Positions 1 to 7,808 of a stretch of DNA of 64,000 bases are shown here, one piece after another. The notes under the pieces were generated by a model. That model saw only the letters and a list, made by a program, of their open reading frames with translations, did not search any database and was not told where the DNA came from. Numbering within the stretch: the first letter of the stretch is position 1; each line of letters begins with the position of its first letter. The stretch is from an uncultured Bradyrhizobium sp. GTDB taxonomy: Bacteria > Pseudomonadota > Alphaproteobacteria > Rhizobiales > Xanthobacteraceae. Location: positions 1-64,000 of the forward strand of contig NZ_CAKZHY010000165.1 of assembly GCF_936928535.1 (NCBI RefSeq), given 5' to 3'. A program made the translations under genes and the position numbers.

Positions 1-51
1 GCCTCGAAGGGCGACGGCCCGGCTGCATCTCGGCCGTTCATCCTTCGAGGC
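1..51. repeat. Palindromic intergenic repeat, family A (short form)
   Basis: A perfect 10-base inverted repeat, gcctcgaagg at 1-10 and ccttcgaggc at 42-51, encloses a GC-rich core. The same ccttcgag end motif closes the larger elements at about 3.1 and 6.1 kb. It lies downstream of the minus-strand HxlR gene and may continue left of the window. Confidence 0.5.
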
Positions 52-152
52 TCCCGACGCGACGCTTTGCATCGCGTCACTCGCACCTCCAGCGACAATG
101 GCTTCGCCATTGCGCGGGGATGACGGAACTCGCCGCCTGGACTCGGCGCCAC

Positions 153-617
153 TCACCCCACCGCTTCCTTCCGCCCCGGCCCCGCATGCACATGCACCTG
201 CTTGGCATGGAGCGGCTCGCCGCATTCCGAGCACACCATGACTGGGTCGAACAGCTTGCCGCAGCTCTTGTGCTCGTGCAGCAGCGGGCGGCCGCGCTCG
301 TCGCCCATGTGGGTGTCGCCCCAATGCACCATCGCCATGATGACGGGATAGAGGTCGAGGCCTTTCTGCGTCAGGATGTATTCGTAGCGCTTCGGCGCTT
401 CGGAATAGGGCACGCGGCGCAGGATGCCGAAGCGGACCAGCTTCTTCAGCCGCTCCGAGAGCAAGTGTCGCGTGATCTGGAGCGAGGACTGGAACGCCTC
501 GAAGCGACGCACGCGCAGAAAACATTCGCGCAGGATCAACAGCGTCCAGCGGTCGCCGACCGCGGCCACAGTGCGGGAGAGCGAGCATTGCTCCTCGTCC
601 AGCGTGTCCCACTTCAT
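153..617 (-). CDS. HxlR-family winged-helix transcriptional regulator
   Basis: This 154-residue protein begins MKWDTLDEEQCSLSRT and has the HxlR layout: an N-terminal Cys (C11) followed by GDRWTLLILRE, the first helix of the MarR-like winged helix, then SLQITRHLLSERLKKLV as the recognition helix and the YEYILTQKG wing. A C-terminal tail holds a CSEC pair that could bind a metal, longer than the roughly 110-residue minimal HxlR proteins. Regulators of this family often control the divergent neighbouring gene and may sense redox or aldehyde stress through the N-terminal Cys. Here the divergent neighbour is an SDR followed by a nitronate monooxygenase, the likely targets. The ATG at 617 is the only good start. 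Confidence 0.9.
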   Translation of the reverse strand: MKWDTLDEEQCSLSRTVAAVGDRWTLLILRECFLRVRRFEAFQSSLQITRHLLSERLKKLVRFGILRRVPYSEAPKRYEYILTQKGLDLYPVIMAMVHWGDTHMGDERGRPLLHEHKSCGKLFDPVMVCSECGEPLHAKQVHVHAGPGRKEAVG

Positions 618-703
618 GATCCCGTCTCCGATCTAAGTCTGAAAAAGGAACTGACTTGAACGATCAGTACTATTTCTTGAGAAGGCTAGCATTTAGCTGC
701 GAT

Positions 704-735
704 ATTTGACAGTTCTATTTTAGAACTATAGCCTC
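704..735 (+). promoter_or_regulatory. Candidate promoter/operator between hxlR and the SDR gene
   Basis: In an unusually AT-rich divergent gap, TTGACA at 706-711 resembles a -35 box and TATAGC at 727-732 a weak -10 with a 15-base spacer. A perfect 7-base inverted repeat, AGTTCTA-TTT-TAGAACT at 711-727, sits in the spacer and overlaps both elements. That position suits a repressor operator. Assignment to the adjacent HxlR protein is inference from gene order. Confidence 0.45.
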
Positions 736-771
736 GGCTCCAATCAGATACTCTCACCGGAGGAGGCAACC

Positions 772-1509
772 TTGCCCAAGCGAAACGCGACAGCTGCCGT
801 GATCGGGGCCGGCGATTTCATCGGCTCCGAGATCGCCAAGAAGTTCGCTGCCGAAGGCTTCTCGATCTACGCAGGCCGCCGCAACGGCGACAAGCTGGCG
901 CCGCTGGTCAAGGACATCGAAGCCGCCGGCGGCGAGATCCACGCGCGTTCGCTCGATGCGCGGAAGGAGGAGGAGGTCATCTCCTTCCTTGGCGATGCCG
1001 ACAAGCATGCGCCGCTGGAGGTCTGCATCTTCAATGTCGGCGCCAACGTCAATTTCCCCATCCTCGACACCACCGAGCGGGTGTTTCGCAAGGTCTGGGA
1101 GATGGCCTGCTATTCCGGCTTCCTCGCCGGGCGCGAGGCGGCGCGGCTGATGCTGGCGCGCGGCGGCGGCAAGATCTTCTTCACCGGCGCGACCGCGTCG
1201 TTGCGCGGTGGCAGCGGCTTTGCCGCGTTTGCCAGCGCCAAGTTCGGCTTGCGCGCCGTGGCGCAGGCAATGGCGCGCGAGCTCGGCCCGAAGAACATCC
1301 ACGTCGCTCATCTCATCATCGATTCCGGTGTCGACACCGAATGGGTGCGGCAGCGCCGGCTCGAGGCGCTCGGCCCCAACGCGCTCGACAATCCTGATCT
1401 CTTGATGCCGCCGTCGGCGGTGGCGGACTCCTATTGGCAGCTCTATCAGCAGCCCAGGAGCGCCTGGACCTTCGAGATGGAGATCCGCCCGTTCGGCGAG
1501 AAATGGTGA
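772..1509 (+). CDS. SDR-family oxidoreductase, atypical active site
   Basis: A 245-residue Rossmann-fold protein. The nucleotide loop reads IGAGDFIGSEIAKKF (residues 11-25), close to GxxxGIG, so NAD(P) binding is expected. A serine lies at S143 in TGATASLRGG, but the usual YxxxK reads F153-ASA-K157, so the catalytic tyrosine is replaced by phenylalanine while the lysine is kept. The start is TTG at 772, preceded by a strong GGAGGAGG at 759-766. It sits 62 bases ahead of a nitronate monooxygenase gene and probably shares its transcript. The substrate is unknown, and without the tyrosine classical dehydrogenase activity is uncertain. Confidence 0.85.
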   Translation: MPKRNATAAVIGAGDFIGSEIAKKFAAEGFSIYAGRRNGDKLAPLVKDIEAAGGEIHARSLDARKEEEVISFLGDADKHAPLEVCIFNVGANVNFPILDTTERVFRKVWEMACYSGFLAGREAARLMLARGGGKIFFTGATASLRGGSGFAAFASAKFGLRAVAQAMARELGPKNIHVAHLIIDSGVDTEWVRQRRLEALGPNALDNPDLLMPPSAVADSYWQLYQQPRSAWTFEMEIRPFGEKW

Positions 1510-1571
1510 CCGCGGCGCAAGAGTCCGGCTAGACTGAACCCAACCCAAGCAAAATTCCGGGAGGTACTTTA

Positions 1572-2573
1572 GTGAAGACCGCGATCACCGAACTGTTCGG
1601 CATCGAGCATCCCATCATCCAGGGCGGCATGCATTTCGTCGGCTTTGCCGAACTGGCTGCCGCCGTCTCCAATGCCGGCGGGCTCGGCATCATCACCGGC
1701 CTCACCCAGAAGACACCGGAGCTGCTGGCCAAGGAGATCGCGCGCTGCCGCGACATGACCGACAAGCCGTTCGGCGTGAACCTCACCTTCCTGCCGACCT
1801 TCGCGACACCGCCTTACCCGGAATACATCGCGGCCATCGTCGAGGGCGGCATCAAGGTCGTGGAGACCGCCGGCCGCAGCCCCGAGCAATACATGCCGGC
1901 GCTGAAAGCGGCCGGCATCAAGGTCATCCACAAATGCACCTCGGTGCGTCATTCGCTGAAGGCCGAGCGGATCGGCTGCGACGCCGTCAGCGTCGACGGC
2001 TTCGAGTGCGGCGGCCATCCCGGCGAGGACGACATTCCCAACATGATCCTGCTGCCGCGCGCGGCGGAGGAATTGAAGATCCCGTTCGTGGCCTCCGGCG
2101 GCATGGCGGACGGGCGCAGCCTCGTCGCGGCCCTGTCGTTGGGCGCGTCCGGCATGAACATGGGCACGCGTTTCATTGCGACCAAGGAAGCCCCTGTGCA
2201 TCAGAATGTGAAGAACGCGCTGGTCGCGGCAACCGAGCTCGACACCCGCCTGATCATGCGAAGCTTGCGCAACACCGAGCGCGTGCTCAAGAATGCCAAC
2301 GTCGATCGCCTGCTCGATATCGAGCGTGAGAAGGGCGCCAAGCTGACCATCGACGACATCCACGACCAGGTCGCGGGCGTCTATCCCAAGATCATGCTGG
2401 ACGGGCAGATGGATGCCGGCGCCTGGAGCTGCGGCATGGTCGCGGGCCTCATCCACGACATCCCCTCCTGCAAGGAACTCGTCGATCGCATCATGAGCGA
2501 GGCGGAACAGATCATCCGCAACAGGCTGATGGGGTTCCTGGATGGGACGGGTGCGACGCGAAAGGTCGCCTGA
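1572..2573 (+). CDS. Nitronate monooxygenase (2-nitropropane dioxygenase family)
   Basis: A 333-residue FMN TIM-barrel protein that would oxidise alkyl nitronates to carbonyl compounds and nitrite. Diagnostic stretches are IEHPIIQGGMHFVGFAELAA near the N terminus, the HKCTSVRHSLKAE and GFECGGHPGEDD segments around residues 118-155, and the phosphate-binding ASGGMADGRSLVAALSLGA (about 176-194). The start is GTG at 1572 with GGGAGGT just upstream. Pairing with the preceding SDR and the divergent HxlR regulator suggests an inducible detoxification or catabolic unit. Confidence 0.88.
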   Translation: MKTAITELFGIEHPIIQGGMHFVGFAELAAAVSNAGGLGIITGLTQKTPELLAKEIARCRDMTDKPFGVNLTFLPTFATPPYPEYIAAIVEGGIKVVETAGRSPEQYMPALKAAGIKVIHKCTSVRHSLKAERIGCDAVSVDGFECGGHPGEDDIPNMILLPRAAEELKIPFVASGGMADGRSLVAALSLGASGMNMGTRFIATKEAPVHQNVKNALVAATELDTRLIMRSLRNTERVLKNANVDRLLDIEREKGAKLTIDDIHDQVAGVYPKIMLDGQMDAGAWSCGMVAGLIHDIPSCKELVDRIMSEAEQIIRNRLMGFLDGTGATRKVA

Positions 2574-2681
2574 CACCGCCAAACTTCTTAACCACGGCGG
2601 CACTTGGCCGCTGGAATTGCCCGCGACGCCTCCTAAATAGGAGTAAATTACTCCTTAACTCATCAATTTCAGGAGGCGTCC

Positions 2682-3101
2682 GTGGTCCTGAAAAGCGTTC
2701 CTTTTGCGGTTGCCTTTGCCCTCGTGGTCGCATGGGGCGGTATCGCGCGCGCTGACGACTACAAGCCTGACGAATATCTCGGTCTCGATCTCTCCAAGGC
2801 CGTGCTGTCGCCGAAGCGGCTCGGGCCCGAGACGCAGTTCGCTCCCGTTGCGTTGGAGGCGAAGGACGGCAATGAGGCGCAGGCCCGCGCTGAGCCGGTC
2901 GACGTGCCGAAGAAGGTCGCGGCCGAACGCGTGCGCGTGTCCGAGCCGAAGATCGCTCACACCAGGAGCGCACAGCCGCGCGGCGCAGCCCGCACCAAGC
3001 TCGCGCATCGCCACGGCAATCCGCTCGACGCGCAGGCGATGGACACGCGCATCCAGACCTGGCCGTGTCGCTCCGGCGGCATCTGCAACTGGAAGCACTA
3101 G
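2682..3101 (+). CDS. Small secreted hypothetical protein
   Basis: A 139-residue protein starting at GTG 2682 after a near-perfect AGGAGG at 2671-2676. An N-terminal signal peptide (VLKSVPFAVAFALVVAWGGIARA, with cleavage after ARA) predicts export. The mature part is charged and proline-poor, with two cysteines near the C terminus (TWPCRSGGICNW) that could form a disulphide. I do not recognise a family. It stands alone between the nitronate monooxygenase gene and a repeat element. Confidence 0.7.
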   Translation: MVLKSVPFAVAFALVVAWGGIARADDYKPDEYLGLDLSKAVLSPKRLGPETQFAPVALEAKDGNEAQARAEPVDVPKKVAAERVRVSEPKIAHTRSAQPRGAARTKLAHRHGNPLDAQAMDTRIQTWPCRSGGICNWKH

Positions 3102-3118
3102 TCCGAGACTCGCTTGTG

Positions 3119-3256
3119 GCCATCCTTCGAGACGCCCGCCTTTCGGCGGGCCCTCAGGATGAGGGCCGAGTGTGCGGCAGCTGTTTCAGTGGCGCCGATG
3201 CCGCTTAGCCTCATCCTGAGGAGACCGCGGAGCGGTCGTCTCGAAGGACGAGGCGT
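3119..3256. repeat. Palindromic intergenic repeat, family A
   Basis: A roughly 137-base composite palindrome. The outer arms are tccttcgagac (3123-3133) and gtctcgaagga (3238-3248); inner arms ccctcaggatgag (3151-3163) and ctcatcctgagg (3210-3221). Two small hairpins, at 3134-3151 and 3223-3237, are nested at the ends. A second copy lies at 6139-6272. The rest of the 3102-3419 gap shows no gene. Confidence 0.8.
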
Positions 3257-3419
3257 TTGCGCAGGTCGCTCAAAAGCGCGTATGCATCGTGGCTGCGCTG
3301 AAGCAGCCCAACACCGTCATCCCCACGTCGCAAAACCGTAGGTTCGGAGTCAAGAAACCGTAAGCCAGCCGTCAAACGGCGCAGGCACCTTCCGTCGCGA
3401 TTCGACGAAGGTTTCCCTG

Positions 3420-4982
3420 ATGGCAACGCTCCGCGCCTCGCGCGCATGGACCCGGCGACAGTTTCTGGTCCGCTCCACCTCCGCTCTCGCCATCGCCTCG
3501 CTCGCAACGCCCCGCATCAGCCGCGCCGCCGACCGCCCGCAGATCGCGGGCGGCATCCAGTCGGGCGACGTCTCGGACGGCTCGGCGATAATCTGGGCGC
3601 GCGCGGACCGGCCCGCGCGGATGCAAGTCGAATGCTCGACTGTCGAAAGTTTTAAAACCATCATCGCGTCCGCCTCGCGCGACGCTCTGCCTGACGCAGA
3701 CTTCACCGCGAAACTTCTGCTCGACGATCTGCCGCCCGGGCAAGACATCTTCTATCGCGTCCGCTTCGACGACATCGCGACCGGCATCGCTGGCGAAAGC
3801 CGCAACGGTCATTTCCGCACCGCGCCGGCAGCTGGGCAGTCGATCTCGTTCCTGTGGTCGGGCGACGTCGCGGGGCAGGGCTGGGGTATCGACATCGCGC
3901 GCGGCGGCTATCGCTGCTATCGTACGATGCTGGACAACCGCCCGAATTTCTTCATCCACTCCGGCGATCACATCTATGCCGACTGCACCATTCCGTCCGA
4001 GCAGAAGCTGCCGAACGGCGAGATCTGGCGCAACCTCGTGACCGAGGAGAAATCCGAGGTGGCGCACACGCTGGCGCAGTTCCGCGGCAACTACAAATAC
4101 AATCACCTCGACGAACATTTTCGCGCCTTCCACGCCGAGGTGCCGATGTTCGCGCAATGGGACGATCACGAGGTCACCAACGACTGGTCGCCGACCGGCA
4201 GCTATGACGAGGCCGGTTATGAGGACGACGGCACGCCGCGCCTGGTCGCGCGGGCGCGCCGTGCCTTCTTCGACTTCATGCCGATCCGGGACATCGGCGC
4301 GCGGCAGGGGCGGGTCTATCGCAAGATCGCTTACGGCCCGCTGCTCGATGTCTTCATGATCGACATGCGCAGCTACCGCGACGACCTCTGGAACAAGGGC
4401 GACGATCATCGCGGCTGGATCCTCGGTGCCGAGCAGCTCGCCTGGCTGAAGCGCGAGCTTGCCGCCTCGCGCGCGACCTGGAAAGTGATCGCGGCCGATC
4501 TGCCGATCGGGCTGATCAGCCTCGATGCCGTCGCGCTCGGCGACGGCCCGCCCGATAGACGCGAGCACGAGATCGCCGGTCTGCTCGCATTCATCAAGCG
4601 CGCTGGTATCAGCAACATTGTCTGGCTCACCGCCGACATGCACTACACCGCCGCGCATTACTACGATCCCAACAAGGCGCAGTTTAGGGAATTCGTGCCG
4701 TTCTGGGAGTTCGTCTCCGGCCCGCTCCATGCCGGCACCTGGGGCCCAGGCGAGCTCGACAACACGTTCGGTCCCGTGGCGATGTACCGGAATGGTTGCA
4801 GCGAAGCCCAGGGCGACAATCTCGCACCGTGCTTCGGCCTGCAGTTCTTCGGCCGCGTCGACATCGACGGCCGAAGCGGCGTGATGACGGTGACCCTGAA
4901 GGACGTCGACAACCGCGATCTCTGGTCGGTTGATATCCAGCCGCAGCCGCAGGCTCGTCCCGCGATTGTGGCGCAGCATTAG
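3420..4982 (+). CDS. phoD: PhoD-type alkaline phosphatase, Tat-exported
   Basis: A 520-residue metallophosphoesterase predicted to release phosphate from phosphodi- and monoesters in the periplasm. A twin-arginine signal TRRQFLVRSTSALAIASLA lies at residues 11-29, with a cleavage site near ISRA (about 36). The PhoD N-terminal Ig-like domain covers about 38-140. The phosphatase domain follows, with SGDHIYAD, the WDDHEVTND motif and the ADMHYTAAHYY block supplying metal ligands. Length and order of domains fit Bacillus PhoD-like enzymes. No pho-box was identified by eye. The ATG at 3420 gives the usual short n-region before RR. Confidence 0.88.
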   Translation: MATLRASRAWTRRQFLVRSTSALAIASLATPRISRAADRPQIAGGIQSGDVSDGSAIIWARADRPARMQVECSTVESFKTIIASASRDALPDADFTAKLLLDDLPPGQDIFYRVRFDDIATGIAGESRNGHFRTAPAAGQSISFLWSGDVAGQGWGIDIARGGYRCYRTMLDNRPNFFIHSGDHIYADCTIPSEQKLPNGEIWRNLVTEEKSEVAHTLAQFRGNYKYNHLDEHFRAFHAEVPMFAQWDDHEVTNDWSPTGSYDEAGYEDDGTPRLVARARRAFFDFMPIRDIGARQGRVYRKIAYGPLLDVFMIDMRSYRDDLWNKGDDHRGWILGAEQLAWLKRELAASRATWKVIAADLPIGLISLDAVALGDGPPDRREHEIAGLLAFIKRAGISNIVWLTADMHYTAAHYYDPNKAQFREFVPFWEFVSGPLHAGTWGPGELDNTFGPVAMYRNGCSEAQGDNLAPCFGLQFFGRVDIDGRSGVMTVTLKDVDNRDLWSVDIQPQPQARPAIVAQH

Positions 4983-5009
4983 TGAGGGCGGGCCACTCTC
5001 AGCCCCAGT

Positions 5010-5090
5010 CGTCATGCCCGGGCTTGTCCCGGCCATCCACGTTCTTCGTGCCGCAAGGCGTGGATGGCCGGGACAGGCCCGGCCATGACG
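5010..5090. repeat. Palindromic intergenic repeat, family C
   Basis: A near-perfect inverted repeat: gtcatgcccgggcttgtccc (5011-5030) continues into ggccatccacg and is mirrored by cgtggatggccgggacaggcccggccatgac ending near 5090. The hairpin would have about 30 paired bases. It follows the stop of the phoD-like gene and may act as a terminator or mRNA end. Similar cgtcat...atgacg-ended elements lie near 12.8 and 31.4 kb. Confidence 0.75.
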
Positions 5091-5260
5091 ATGAGGAAGC
5101 ATTGCGCGCCCCAGCGCCTAACCCGATCTTGATTGGCTCCCCCGCGCCGGCCGCGCTATGATGGCCGTTCCCGCCACCTCTTTTCCATCACCGAAGAGTC
5201 TGCTCACGCGGCATCGCCGCGCGCATCCGGCGGGCTGAAATACCTCAGGGAGCCTGTTCA

Positions 5261-6079
5261 ATGGACAATCTGAAAACGCAGGGCATCAGCATGCCCAAGC
5301 TCGGCCTCGGCACCTTCCGCATGCAGGGCGATGTCTGCCGCGCCGCAGTCGAGAGCGCGCTGTCGATCGGCTACCGGCATATCGATACTGCCGAAATGTA
5401 TGGCAACGAGGAGGCGATCGGTGCCGCGCTCGCGGCGGCCTCCGTGCCGCGCGGCGAACTGCACGTCACGACGAAAGTCTGGCACGAGAACCTGGCGCCG
5501 GACGCGATCCGCCGCGCCTTCGACGCCAGCTTGAAGAAGCTCAGGCTCGACCATGTCGACCTCTATCTCGTGCACTGGCCGTCGAGATCGGCGAACTGGG
5601 GCGCTGTGTTCGAGACCTTGATGAAGCTGAAAGAGGAGGGGCGGACGCGGGCGATCGGCGTCGCCAATTTCACCACCGCGCTGCTCAAGATTGCCGTCGA
5701 GGACGTCAAGGCGCCGATCGCCTGCAACCAGATCGAATATCATGCGATGCTGGATCAATCGAAGGTGCTGGCCTATCTCAAGGCGAAATCGATCCCGCTC
5801 GTCGCCTATTGCCCGCTGGCGCAGGGACGCTTTGCCACCGACCCCGTGCTCGCCGAGATCGGCGCCAGGCACAATGCGAGCGCGGCACAGGTCGCATTGA
5901 AATGGCTGCTCGACCAGGACGGCGTCGCCGCGATCCCGAAGGCATCACGCCGCGAGAGCCAACAGACCAATCTCGATGCGCTGAAGATCAAGCTGGATGA
6001 TGCCGATCGCCAGAAGATCGCCGCGCTGCCGAAGGACAAGCGCTGCGTCAATCCGGGCTTCGGACCGGCATGGGATTAG
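5261..6079 (+). CDS. Aldo/keto reductase
   Basis: A 272-residue NADPH-dependent carbonyl reductase of the AKR fold, close to the 2,5-diketo-D-gluconate reductase (DkgB-like) group. The full catalytic tetrad is visible: D42 and Y47 in IDTAEMYGNE, K72 in TTKVW, H105 in LYLVHWP. The cofactor end shows IPKASRRESQQTNLDAL. Length is typical. A GGGAGCC motif lies about 10 bases before the ATG. It stands alone between two intergenic repeats, so its substrate cannot be read from context. Confidence 0.9.
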   Translation: MDNLKTQGISMPKLGLGTFRMQGDVCRAAVESALSIGYRHIDTAEMYGNEEAIGAALAAASVPRGELHVTTKVWHENLAPDAIRRAFDASLKKLRLDHVDLYLVHWPSRSANWGAVFETLMKLKEEGRTRAIGVANFTTALLKIAVEDVKAPIACNQIEYHAMLDQSKVLAYLKAKSIPLVAYCPLAQGRFATDPVLAEIGARHNASAAQVALKWLLDQDGVAAIPKASRRESQQTNLDALKIKLDDADRQKIAALPKDKRCVNPGFGPAWD

Positions 6080-6138
6080 TCGCTGTCATCCTTTTCCCCT
6101 GTGGAAGCGCGATCGCATATGGGAGCGATTCGCTGTGG

Positions 6139-6272
6139 CCATCCTTCGAGACGCCCGCCGCTGGCGGGCCCTCAGGATGAGGATCCAATGTGCGGCTCTG
6201 ATTTTGAGGAGCTCCGATGCTGCTTAGCCTCATCCTGAGGAGACCGCGAAGCGGTCGTCTCGAAGGACGAGG
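6139..6272. repeat. Palindromic intergenic repeat, family A (second copy)
   Basis: A copy of the 3.1-kb element. Outer arms are tccttcgagac (6142-6152) and gtctcgaagga (6257-6267), with the same inner cctcaggatgag / ctcatcctgagg arms and nested terminal hairpins. The central spacer differs from the other copy. The flanking part of the 6080-6381 gap holds only this element and the hairpin at 6338-6363. Confidence 0.8.
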
Positions 6273-6337
6273 CGCGCGCTCAGATCGCGCTAAATGCTAT
6301 TGCGATGTCCTTCTCGCAGGGGAGAACGTACGCACAG

Positions 6338-6363
6338 AAATGGCCCCGAAAAGGGGGCCATTT
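6338..6363 (-). terminator. Hairpin after the small His-rich gene
   Basis: A perfect 10-base stem, aaatggcccc (6338-6347) and ggggccattt (6354-6363), with a 6-base loop. It lies 18 bases past the stop of the minus-strand gene at 6382-6600. The U-tract is short, so termination is likely but not certain. Confidence 0.6.
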
Positions 6364-6381
6364 CCATATCGCGTCAGCGCA

Positions 6382-6600
6382 TTAGTCCCAGTGGCGATGA
6401 CCGCGCTTGATCACCACAACGCGGTCGTGATGGTGCCAGCCGCGATGCCAGCCATTGTCACGATGCTCGCGGAACTCGGCGCGGGCGCCGTACATGCCGT
6501 GATGGCCGTGCTTGACGATCACAGTCTCAGCACTTGCCAGCGTGGGCGCCGCAACCGCGAGCGCACCCAGAGCGGCAACGACATAACCAAGCTTCTTCAT
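6382..6600 (-). CDS. Small secreted histidine-rich protein
   Basis: A 72-residue protein (MKKLGYVVAALGALAVAAPT...) with a clear signal peptide cleaved after ASA. The mature 45-50 residues are rich in His, Arg and Gly (HGHHG, HRGWHHHD, KRGHRHWD) with nine or more histidines, suggesting metal binding or an envelope role. The ATG at 6600 follows GGAGGAGG. A longer reading from TTG at 6615 would place the start inside that ribosome site, so I reject it. Similar short HRGWHHH proteins are common in Bradyrhizobium; none has an assigned function that I can cite. Confidence 0.75.
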   Translation of the reverse strand: MKKLGYVVAALGALAVAAPTLASAETVIVKHGHHGMYGARAEFREHRDNGWHRGWHHHDRVVVIKRGHRHWD

Positions 6601-6693
6601 GATGTCCTCCTCCAATCGAATGCAAAATTAAACTGCGCATTCGCGTGAACGTTCCGCAGGAACGGGAAGAGAATTCTGAATGGATGTTCAGCA

Positions 6694-7158
6694 TCAGGAC
6701 GATTGCTGAGTGCAGCGTTGCTGCGGAGGCGTCGGCGCGCCGGTCTTGACGTATTTGCCGTCCCTGATCGTGTATTCGCCCCGCTCGCTGCGATTGTAGA
6801 TGGCGCGCAGGCTGCCGTCCTTCGCAAGCATCACTCCGAATTCGCGCGTCTGGCGCAGCGACGGGAAGTACACCGTCAGGGCGAGCAGGCCTTCGGCGTT
6901 GACGGTGGCGGACACGACCTCGTTCTCGTCCTTGGCGTCGCCGAAGTTGCGGCGGTACATCACCCGGCCATCCCCGCGGATTTCGTAAGTGAGCAGCGCG
7001 CCCTGGTCGCGGTTCGGTCGGGCCGTGCAGTCGATCGCCCATGAGCCGAGCAGGCCCCATTGTTCGACCGTCGCGGCGAGCGTTTCGGCATGCGCGAGGG
7101 GCGCGAACGCAATCCAAAGCATCGCCGCCGTGGTCCAGCGGCTCAAACAACGCGTCAT
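6694..7158 (-). CDS. Secreted hypothetical protein
   Basis: A 154-residue protein from the ATG at 7158 (MTRCLSRWTTAAMLWIAFAPLAHA, signal peptide). The mature region starts ETLAATVEQWGLLGSWAIDC and looks like a compact beta-rich domain (LTYEIRGDGRVMYRRNFG, YTIRDGKYVKTG), with Cys residues at each end. Starting further upstream at 7257 would bury the signal peptide and is less likely. The function is unknown. It is divergent from the short XRE regulator. Confidence 0.72.
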   Translation of the reverse strand: MTRCLSRWTTAAMLWIAFAPLAHAETLAATVEQWGLLGSWAIDCTARPNRDQGALLTYEIRGDGRVMYRRNFGDAKDENEVVSATVNAEGLLALTVYFPSLRQTREFGVMLAKDGSLRAIYNRSERGEYTIRDGKYVKTGAPTPPQQRCTQQSS

Positions 7159-7282
7159 GTCCTGAAAGGCCCCGCCTCGAAGAATTCCAAATTGTAGCAT
7201 CCCGCGGCGGATCGTCCACGGCAGCCCTCCACCGCGCGCGAATTTGATCCGCGTCAATGAGACCGGAGCTATCAGGGGTAGG

Positions 7283-7588
7283 ATGGCGCTCCCGAAGGCG
7301 AACGTGGTGAGAGCGATGCTGAATCAAGTGATGGATTTCGCGGGCGAGGTGCTGCCGGGAAGCCGTGCCGCGCCGCCCAGTTCCGAGACCGCGTTTCTGG
7401 CCGAGTTGGGCGAGCGGTTGAAGTCGTCGCGCGCCCGCTGCGAGCTGTCCCGCAGGGAGCTGGCCCGTCGCTCCGGGATTTCGGAGCGCTACATCGCCCA
7501 GATCGAGGCCGGCAAGGGCAACGTCTCGATCGTCCTGCTGCTGCGGCTTGCCTCCGCGATCCATGGTAGCCAGCCCCAGGCTGCCTAG
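7283..7588 (+). CDS. Short XRE-type HTH protein, BoxR-like N-terminal part
   Basis: About 101 residues if it starts at ATG 7283; GTG or ATG starts at 7244 or 7316 are possible. Residues FLAELGERLKSSRARCELSRRELARRSGISERYIAQIEAGKGNVSI form a complete XRE helix-turn-helix. This matches the N-terminal DNA-binding half of BoxR, the regulator of aerobic benzoyl-CoA degradation. BoxR carries a shikimate-kinase-like effector domain after the HTH. Here the frame ends right after the HTH (AIHGSQPQAA), so the effector domain is absent. No box genes are nearby. It could be a stand-alone small regulator or a remnant. Confidence 0.65.
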   Translation: MALPKANVVRAMLNQVMDFAGEVLPGSRAAPPSSETAFLAELGERLKSSRARCELSRRELARRSGISERYIAQIEAGKGNVSIVLLLRLASAIHGSQPQAA

Positions 7589-7630
7589 GGCATGATGAGA
7601 TTAGATTCGAATGTCGCGCCAAGGGAGGTG

Positions 7631-7756
7631 CGCTCCTTCCCCCGCTTGCGGGGAAGGGTTAGGGAGAGGGTATATCTGCAACGGGACAATCCCCCAGAGG
7701 AAAGAACCCTCACCCGGCGCTGCGCGCCGACCTCTCCCGCAAGCGGGAGAGGTGCA
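7631..7756. repeat. Palindromic intergenic repeat, family B
   Basis: A composite element beginning with ccttcccccgcttgcggggaagg and ending with ctctcccgcaagcgggagag, linked through aaccctcacccggcgctgcgcgccgacc. Further copies lie at 49851-49970 and 55581-55728. It fills most of the gap between convergent genes. Confidence 0.75.
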
Positions 7757-7808
7757 CCGAACTCGCGGCCGTCCGATCGACCTAAGCACATCCCGCTTTA
7801 AGCGGACC

